Source: Pleurotus ostreatus/Saccharomyces cerevisiae fusant
Lineage: Eukaryota; Opisthokonta
Assembly: GCA_024196135.1 (NCBI GenBank)
Contig: JAMQCK010001077.1
Coordinates: 1 to 12,304, forward strand
Direction of reading: 5' to 3'
Length of the DNA stretch: 12,304 bases
Of the stretch, positions 1-6,569 are shown in pieces. A program made the position numbers and the translations under genes. Position 1 is the first letter of the stretch, and each line of letters starts with the position of its first letter. Under the pieces are notes generated by a model. The model was not told the DNA's origin and made no database searches. It worked only from the letters and a program-made list of their open reading frames with translations.

Positions 1-807
1 GTGACGACGAAGGAGATTTCCACCCAGCGGTGAGACACAGACGCGACAAGACGCATGAACTGGCGGTACGCGTCTGTGTTGCGCAGATGCAGCGGCATCC
101 AATGGCGACCGTTGATCCGTAGTGTGAGAGGCAAGCCTTTAGAGTAGCGGATGCACAGCTTCAGCGTGTCGACATCGGCGGACTGAGGGAAGGAGACGTC
201 CACCATGGTCCATAGCTGCGGATAGCCTCGTGTGACGACGAACCACCGCCGACAGACGTGTCCCAGCAGGACGGTCGCGCGACTGTATGGCAGCATCGGT
301 GGAGGGTATTCGTCCCTGGAAACATATCGGGGGTAGAGGAAGAAGTTGTCGATCTCGCCGCACATGATGAAGATGGCGCAAAGCAGCTCATTTGGTAAGC
401 GATTGATGAAGCAACCCAGCTGCTGTGGGTTGCGCGTACTCGTGCGGCCCGCACACGAGGTGCTCTTGCCGTGGCTCAAGTCCGCTGCTGGAAGAGAGCA
501 ATGAGCGACGGCACAATAAGCGTCGATACAGCTGCCTACGTAATTGACGAGATCGCCGAGTCAGCTCATCGAAGGTAACAACATCGGACGGAACGGTAGT
601 GGGCCAGCGCACTGTGGAGAACGTTCAGTTGCATTGCGCCGTCGCACTGCGTATTTTGGACTTACAATCATCTTGGCCCTCGTCGAATGGGATACCATCC
701 AAAGGAGCGCCACCGTCGACCTCAGGCTGGTCATCGAAATTCCAGGTGTCGTCAAATGTACTCGCTCCCCAAGGATTTGAGAAATCGGGCGAAGGCCAAT
801 CGGCCAT
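1..807 (-). CDS. F-box protein, 5' part of gene (runs off the left edge), paralogue of the gene at 4352-5867
   Basis: Spliced on the minus strand: exon 1 807..666, exon 2 611..540, exon 3 487..beyond 1. The introns (665..612, donor GTAAGT; 539..488, acceptor CCAG) restore one frame of 233 visible residues. The start is the ATG at 807 (MADWPSPDFSN), two bases after a probable 5'-UTR intron. An acidic, low-complexity N-terminus of about 95 residues precedes a clear F-box at about 100-165 (RLPNELLCAIFIMCG, then VCRRWFVVTRGYPQLW). The leucine-rich part is mostly outside the window. F-box proteins of this kind usually bind Skp1 and present substrates to an SCF ubiquitin ligase; the actual target is unknown. 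The F-box aligns closely with that of the second gene (RLPPELLCAIFLMCG, VCARWFAVTRGFPALW), and the two coding introns lie at the same places with the same phase. Whether the 3' part is intact cannot be seen. Confidence 0.85.
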
Positions 808-809
808 GT

Positions 810-859
810 CTAGAACTCCTCAGTCTGGATGGATATCCCCGTTTGCCATACGTACTCAC
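810..859 (-). other. 5'-UTR intron of the first F-box gene
   Basis: On the minus strand a perfect GTGAGT donor at 859..854 is followed 50 bases on by a TTCTAG acceptor ending at 810, two bases before the ATG at 807. A branch-like GACTGAG lies near the 3' end. The paralogue has the same arrangement (5926..5870). The exon before it has stops in the frames that could join the ATG, so it is read as non-coding leader. Confidence 0.65.
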
Positions 860-960
860 CTTCAAGCAGAGGCAGGGGGGATGTAAAGGGATGTCTGTTG
901 CCATTCCGTTCCCCCGCGTCTTATGAGTGCGGCGACGTGCGCGAATGTGGCTGTGATCAT

Positions 961-987
961 CCGAAAGACAATAAGACCGATAACAAT
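961..987. promoter_or_regulatory. Conserved leader/promoter element, copy A
   Basis: Reads CCGAAAGACAATAAG followed by ACCGATAACAAT. It matches 24 of 27 bases with 6043-6069, at a comparable distance upstream of the paralogous F-box start (154 versus 176 bases). The three differences fall on all three codon positions of the only frame open in both, which argues for a non-coding role. Two ACAAT cores resemble HMG-box sites; that reading is only inferred. Confidence 0.5.
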
Positions 988-1174
988 TGGCCCGTTCGAA
1001 GGCAACGGCGTCAAATACTGTATCCATTTGACCGGTAGAAGCATCGAAGAGTGCCGCCTGGGACCATAAAGCCCCTTTGACACACGGTGAACGCGCCAGG
1101 CATACACAGAACTCCGCATGGTCTTCATGAGTTCGATAGCTGCTAGCGAGATGGACCTCAGACTTGCATATGGG

Positions 1175-1181
1175 TTTTATA
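1175..1181 (-). promoter_or_regulatory. TATA box candidate for the first F-box gene
   Basis: The minus strand reads GGTATAAAACCC. Transcription would begin about 25-40 bases downstream, near 1140-1150, giving a leader of about 290 bases after removal of the 50-base intron. An 88-codon upstream ORF begins at 1128, just inside such a leader. The paralogue has no equally clear TATA box. Confidence 0.35.
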
Positions 1182-1275
1182 CCAATATATCAGGTAGTGT
1201 CCAGAATTTCCAGTGAGCATCTCCAAGTCATGGTTATGGTCATGGGAGGTCGGAGTCGGAGGTGGTGAGTGACAC

Positions 1276-1295
1276 CGTCACATGTGACGTTTCGC
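1276..1295 (+). promoter_or_regulatory. TGTGACGTTTCGC promoter element with overlapping CACATGTG palindrome
   Basis: The 13-base element at 1283-1295 differs by one base from those at 6511-6523 and 12231-12243. Its left half is part of a perfect 14-base palindrome, CGTCACATGTGACG (1276-1289), whose core fits a bHLH site; GTCACATG also fits the CDE1 consensus bound by Cbf1 in yeast. It lies about 58 bases before an ATG at 1354 in a Y-rich context like that of the importin gene. Confidence 0.45.
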
Positions 1296-1721
1296 ATTGT
1301 TTTCGTATATTTTCCCATGGTCTGGGTTCGAAACTGTCTTGTTCCTTCCCATCATGGTTCGTGAGTAGTCATCGTTACTCTGCCGCAACGTATAGGGCTC
1401 GAGGGAACCGTAGAATCGGCCCACTTCCTCTACAGTGCGAGCTGCCTCTATGCAAGGAATGTCCTGTACTTAGGTGGCAAGGGTCACAAGGACCACCCGT
1501 TTCGGCGATGTCATTGTTCACTATGGATACGACAGGTCTACGCATCGGCGCTGGGGCCGCGGAACCCGGAATTGACTACCATTCTGGAACAAAATTACCC
1601 TCTGTATGCATCAATGGGCGATTCATGCGAACACGCTTTTAAGGATGCGAACTCGACTGGTAGGTGCATTTCCCTGGCACTTACGATTGACCCTCACTGA
1701 CGATCACGACCTCTCTTCATC

Positions 1722-4324
1722 ATGACTCGACGACGCGACAAGTACATGTACTACGCTCCTTGTGATAGGACTGTGGCACGCATGACTATCTACTTCGACA
1801 CACCTTCGAATGGCGACGCAAGGGCTTCGCACTGGCGCGGGCAGCCGGGTGGGTTATGAGTGCATCGTAAGAAGTATGTGGCCATTGCTCACATACTCGT
1901 TTAGCATCGAGAACGGCTGGCGAAGGGATAGATGCCTATCTGGCGCCGCGGGCGGCGCCGACGATCCTCGATGATCCTCCTGCGGTAGCTGAACCGTCCC
2001 GTCGCCCAGGTCGCCTACGAGCACTGCGTAACTGCCTCGCCCATCGCCTTGCTCGATGCGTCTCTCGCCACAACGAAGCGCAGGATCACACTGCCACGAA
2101 TACTGAATGTGCCACGAATATCCCTGAACCTACCGAAGATCATTCGCACGCCAACGGATCCACACGCTCCTCGATTTTTTCCTCCATTCTTACTCACGAA
2201 CACAATGCCGAAGCGGATGTCTCGCGCCGCCTTCGATGGCTCGAGGACAACCTCGCCCGTTTCTCTGTCCGTCTCGATGGGGTCGAACGGCGGACCCACA
2301 ATGGTCCCTCTGTAGCATCGCATGGATTGCCTCCCGATATCCACGGCTCGCCAGAAAGGCACACTGCAAGCGGTCTGAATGATGCTCGCACCGCTCGCCC
2401 TGAACATGTTGGCTCAGCTTGCTTGCCACCTAGAACGCCGATTATTCGGTCTTCTGCACCCACTGCGCTCGCCTCAGAGAGTTGTGATGGCACTGACGCT
2501 GGACCGCCTTCCACGAGCACGCCACTATCAGGCTCGCCTCCGGGGCTGCCAACTCATCGGCAGGGCACGAGAAAGACGTCCATCGCGCCAGTGAAGCCTA
2601 TCTCCGTGAACTTACCTGGTCAGTCCATCGCGACCTCGTCGCTGGACACCTTTGAGACGTGGAATGGCACGCCACCGGAGACGTACCACAGTGTGCTCAA
2701 CGCCATGCCCTTACCAACAGTCCGGCCTCTTCCGCGAGCGCGTAACAGTTCTTTTACCAACGGACCGTACCCTTCGCTACCTCCGGACGGCGTAGGGGAC
2801 GACGCGAACGCGTCTCTGCCGCAGTCTTACGAGGATTCGGGCTGGGCCATGCCGCCGCCTCCGCTTCAACTTCCTATCCCTCTGCCGGATGTTGACGATC
2901 CTGAGATCGAGTTGACCCCGAAGCGCCTTACTGTGTATCCGCCTACGGTCCATGGAAACCCTAGCTCGCTCGGCCTGGACGCCCCACTTCGCCTGCCTTC
3001 TCCCATACAACCACACCCTCAATATGAGGAACACTACCGGTTCTATCGATTCTGGGAGGAGTGGGATCTTGGAACGTTCCTCAACGCCGAGCGTACACAG
3101 GCTTCATCTCACATGCGCCCTTCTCGGAGGCCCGACCCGCAAATGGTACAATATCACCATGCGGTGTCGGCCATGTTGGCGCGTGAGTGTGCGAGCGATC
3201 GTCTCCAACAGATGCTCTTCGGGGCCAACTCTTTGTCTCCGCTGCCTGCGTCTAAGAAGCAGCCTGCTTATGATGATCATATCAACGACGTTTTCGAATC
3301 CCCTGGGTTGCCCGCGGAAACTATTCGCCAGCGCACAGCGGATACTCTGCCAAAATGCACGCATACGCGGCTGAACGCTCCGTCTGTTGAACCCCGCCTT
3401 TCTAACCGGACGACAGCGCAGAGCTCTTCATCTGGACGACCTGCCGTCGTCGGAGATGTGGGCCGCCCGACTGTACCCTCCTTCAACCCTCTTCCTGCTG
3501 CACGATCCGACACGGATGCCAGGGCTCGTCGGACTGGCGACGAGGCAGAAGACGACATCCCGACCTATATTGGCGGCTTCATAACATCCAAAACGAGCGC
3601 GGGACTGAGGTTGATCATCGACGTCGATACCCTCGAGAGCTCCACACCGAAATGCAAGACCTACTTCTATGGCGCGTTCGATGTGGCCATGGACAAGCTT
3701 CATGGAGCACTCGAGGTGGAGGGACGCCTGCATAACCTTACGCAGCTCTCTTTGCGCGTCAACCGCTTGCGAGACCGGGACAACAAGGACATAATGACGA
3801 GGGTGCTATGGCACCTTCGTGGGTACCTGCGCTACTTCCATGTGGTTGAAGTCCACATGCAATGTCCAGACGACGTCCCTTCAGGCAACCTGGGAACCTT
3901 TTGTCGCAAATTTACCCAGCTTCAACGTTTGCGAATTAGCGGCAGCGCTTCCGCGCAACGCTTCGAGTGTTTCCCCCTTGATCTCGTCACTCGGCTTGAC
4001 ATCATGGTCCATATCACCTTAGAGGACGTCCTGGAGCTGCTGAAGCATTGCAAGAAGTTGGACTTCCTTCTGCTGGAATATCGCCGGGCCAAAATGTCCG
4101 TCCTAGCGCGCTGTGAGGGCGGACTTTCAGTCACCATACCACGGGCTATGCAGGTGAAGACTGACAACCCCGATGACCTGCTTACTCTCTTCGAACGGGT
4201 CCCTCGGAATCCAACTGCTGACGTACGATTGACTGCTTACGAACGAATATCACCAGCGGTAGTACAATTATTTGTTGAACGCGAGTGGTCCTTATTACCA
4301 GGTACCGGATGTGAATGTATATGA
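1722..4324 (+). CDS. Orphan protein, long Pro/Ser/Arg-rich region plus leucine-rich C-terminal domain
   Basis: Two exons, 1722..1848 and 1905..4324, joined by a 56-base intron (donor GTGGGT, acceptor TTTAG) with matching phase 1, give 848 residues. The ATG at 1722 (MTRRRDKYMYY) is chosen because the long frame, open from 1871, has no usable early ATG of its own. Residues 43-590 are mostly low complexity (Pro, Ser, Arg, Thr), with an aromatic patch near 420 (YRFYRFWEEW). Residues 590-848 look folded and leucine-rich (NLTQLSLRVN, QLQRLRISG, LLKHCKKLDFLLLEY), like the C-terminal half of fungal F-box/LRR proteins, but no F-box is recognisable. Function is unknown. Its stop lies only 27 bases from the convergent stop of the F-box gene, so the 3' ends probably overlap. 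A GTGAGT at 3183 could be an unused donor. The C-terminal exon is surer than the start. Confidence 0.6.
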
Positions 4325-4351
4325 ATACTCTTCCAATCATGTAACATAGTT

Positions 4352-5867
4352 TCATAGCTGTATCAATGACGAGTACGTATGGTTTGCAAGCTCGAAATCG
4401 TCCGCGATCAAGACAGCTCGAGGCGGTAGGATAGGTACTGGGTCAAATTGCTCAACTATACGATCGGAATAATCATCCAATACCTCGCGAAACAGGACAC
4501 GCAGGTGTTGTAGCGGGGCGGATCGCAGAAGCGCAGCGCACTCGCCCGCAAAACCACTGTAATGGCAACGGATCGCAAGCATGGATAACTGAGTATGCGA
4601 GCGGTGCAGCATGGACTCTATCGCACTCGCCTGTACGCCCGCAAGTGTGATGTCCAATCTATCGAGGTTAGGTGCCGTTATGCCATTATAGAAGTTCGTG
4701 AAGTCGAACATGCAGCTCAGCATGAGTTGCCGCAACCGAGGCAAGCCGATGGGAACGGAGACCGTTGGAATCAGGATACCGTCCTTCTTTCCAAGGAATG
4801 CGCTTTGGAGCGATTTAGGCCTGACTTGAAGTACTTCAACCTGTGGACAGGATCGAAGCATTTCCATAATCGTCTCCGGGGGGATGTCGTTCGCACCGAT
4901 GTGCGTAAGCCTCTCGAGGGCATGCGACGGAATGCGAACACGAGAGCCGAACCACTGCGCTGTTCGGATCACGGGGGACGCGAAGAACAGTTCCCATAAG
5001 CCTATAGCAGCGGGGGCGTCGGTGTACCCATGGTAGTGATAGATGGTAGCGCGTCGGAGACGCTTGTATGCGTTGGCGGATACGGACAGGAGAGGCTCGA
5101 TAAGATCTTCGAATTTAAGTGGTGCTTTGGAGTGGATGATGGAGATCTCTTCCCAGAGGAAAGCGACGGAGGCGACAGTTTGCATGAACGCTTTACAAAC
5201 GGCGAGCTTGTGTTGCGAAGGGGTCAAGCACTCGCGATCGTGCAGCCGCAATGTCAGAGGAAGGCCGTCGGAGTACCATATGCACCTCCTCAGATTGGCG
5301 ACGTCGCACGGCTGGGGTGTACCCACGTCCACCGTGGTCCAAAGCGCAGGAAAGCCACGCGTAACAGCGAACCAGCGCGCGCAGACAAGACCAAGAGACA
5401 CCGCCGCCTGACTATGATGGATCTGTGAGTCCCTGAGACGCCTGTGGTAGAACTGGAACATGTTCTCGCGCGGATAGTTGAACTCCTCGTCCATCTGGCC
5501 GCACATCAAGAAGATGGCGCAGAGCAGTTCGGGAGGCAAGCGATCTATGTAGCAATCCGCTGGCCGAGCTCTCGACTCGCTAATCCTCGCGTCCAAGCCT
5601 ACAAGTTTGCGTCAGGGTGAATTGACAACGGATTGCAGAAGAGTAATCAACCTGACGCGAGATTAATGGGTGGCGGTTTGACCAGGTCGTCTATCTTCAG
5701 GAGGTCAATTGGGAGGGCAGATGGGCAGCGCACTGAGAAGGTCTTTAGCTAGTATTTGACAAGTCATCGCGGTGATACATACCAGCGCTGTATCTCTCTC
5801 CAGGAGAGGTTTCTTTCCGGTGCGAATCACCGTTGACGAGGGCGTGGCGCCAATTTGAGTCGGCCAT
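4352..5867 (-). CDS. F-box/leucine-rich protein, complete, paralogue of the gene at 1-807
   Basis: Exons on the minus strand are 5867..5783, 5732..5652 and 5598..4352, giving 470 residues. Introns are 5782..5733 (GTATGT...TCAG) and 5651..5599 (weak GTTGAT donor, CTGAC branch, TGTAG acceptor); both are phase 1, as in the paralogue. The ATG at 5867 (MADSNWRHAL) follows a 5'-UTR intron by two bases. The F-box spans about residues 74-135 (IDRLPPELLCAIFLMCG, VCARWFAVTRGFPALW). Leucine-rich segments follow (RLTHIGANDIPPETIMEML, RLRQLMLSC, NLDRLDITLAG, QLSMLAIRCH, LQHLRVLFRE). The family usually links Skp1-Cul1 ubiquitin ligases to substrates through the repeat part; the substrate is unknown. The second half of exon 1 differs strongly from the paralogue, while the F-box is well kept. 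The frame is intact, so the gene looks functional. Confidence 0.88.
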
Positions 5868-5869
5868 TT

Positions 5870-5926
5870 CTACGAAATATCGAGCCGGATTGGAACGATG
5901 GACGCAACGATGAGAGGGCCACTTAC
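5870..5926 (-). other. 5'-UTR intron of the second F-box gene
   Basis: On the minus strand a perfect GTAAGT donor at 5926..5921 and a TTCGTAG acceptor ending at 5870 delimit 57 bases, with the ATG two bases further on. The paralogue has the same layout at 859..810, which supports both. Confidence 0.62.
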
Positions 5927-6042
5927 CTCAGAAGTGGTCGGACTGTAGGAAGAAAGACAGGAGGGACGCTGCCGTCTTCCCCGCCTCTCCGCGTTATGTA
6001 TGGTGGCGAATGTGATTGCTTACGAGTGGAAGTAGTGTTCGC

Positions 6043-6069
6043 CCGAAAGACAATAAGGACGAGAACAAT
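6043..6069. promoter_or_regulatory. Conserved leader/promoter element, copy B
   Basis: Reads CCGAAAGACAATAAG followed by GACGAGAACAAT, with 24 of 27 bases the same as 961-987. In this copy ACAATAAG occurs twice as a direct repeat. It sits 176 bases upstream of the ATG of the second F-box gene, in the leader exon before the 5'-UTR intron or just above it. Confidence 0.5.
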
Positions 6070-6510
6070 AAGCCTGCTCAGGGATGGCGTAGCAATTCCC
6101 AGGTCCCCGTGTGTTCTAGGTAGGAATGGTGTCTTATCACACAAGTCTGTCTTCCATACCGATGAGTCGGTAGTCATAGCACGTAGCGGCGTTATTCGAA
6201 CTAGAAGCAAGTATCGGACCGCGCTTGGCGAGAGCGAGTCCGGCTATACCAGCATACTCATCCAAGATAGACGTCGACGAGAGCTAGGCCAGTTGTCATG
6301 TTGATATTTGAGGATGCGATTCGTCGTATGCGCTATGTTCTCGCCGACGAGACGCCGAGTGAGGCATGGACCATATTGGCAGAGTGTAAAGCCTCTGATT
6401 CCATCATCGAGAGAAAGGAGAGGAAGAAGTTCGATTGATTTATGTAATTGTGTCTCCGAGATTCTGACATGGCCGTCCGGGACGAGGAGGAGAAGTGTGA
6501 CGAAGTAACG

Positions 6511-6523
6511 TGTGACGCTTCGC
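6511..6523 (+). promoter_or_regulatory. TGTGACGCTTCGC promoter element of the importin gene
   Basis: The element lies 46 bases before the importin ATG and on the same strand. A second GTGTGACG lies just upstream (6495-6502). The same 13 bases recur exactly, on the other strand, at 12231-12243. The start region downstream (CGGCTTGTCTTCCCCCACC, then ATG) is also closely matched by the one at 12250-12269. Confidence 0.5.
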
Positions 6524-6569
6524 GTTTTCGCGTCTGATCTGCGGTGTACCCGGCTTGTCTTCCCCCACC

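Larger units (their letters stand above)
808..1721. other. Intergenic stretch: leader and promoter of F-box gene 1, then promoter-like block for the plus strand
   Basis: No convincing coding exon is seen here. From left to right it holds the 5'-UTR intron of the minus-strand F-box gene, a leader segment shared with the paralogue (961-987), an 88-codon upstream ORF on the minus strand (1128..862), a TATAAAA on the minus strand (1181..1175), the TGTGACGTTTCGC element (1283-1295), and a pyrimidine-rich stretch ending in an ATG at 1354 that is followed at once by a perfect GTGAGT donor (1361). The rest up to 1721 has no clear signal and may be leader of the orphan gene. Confidence 0.6.
5868..6569. 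other. Intergenic stretch: leader/promoter of F-box gene 2 and promoter of the importin gene
   Basis: It holds the 5'-UTR intron and the shared 27-base element (6043-6069) of the F-box gene on the left and the importin promoter element (6511-6523) on the right. A 149-codon frame (5855-6304) is present but has no ATG start, no splice support and an odd composition, so it is not called as a gene. Between about 6070 and 6490 I see nothing recognisable. Confidence 0.6.

Noticed and set aside
862..1128. Upstream ORF as the true N-terminus of the F-box protein
   Set aside because: It ends in TGA before the intron donor, and no phase joins it to the ATGGCC exon; the paralogue likewise cannot be joined in frame.
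1262..1642. 126-codon plus-strand frame in the intergenic region
   Set aside because: No ATG start, a composition unlike its neighbours, and it spans the promoter-like block; no splice sites join it to the orphan gene in frame.
2327..3550. Possible retrotransposon Gag-like origin of the Pro/Ser-rich region
   Set aside because: No zinc knuckle, protease, reverse transcriptase or flanking repeats are seen; low complexity alone is not evidence.
5855..6304. 149-codon plus-strand frame overlapping the start of the second F-box gene
   Set aside because: It starts at TTG, lies antisense over a well-supported exon and 5'-UTR intron, and shows no domain.
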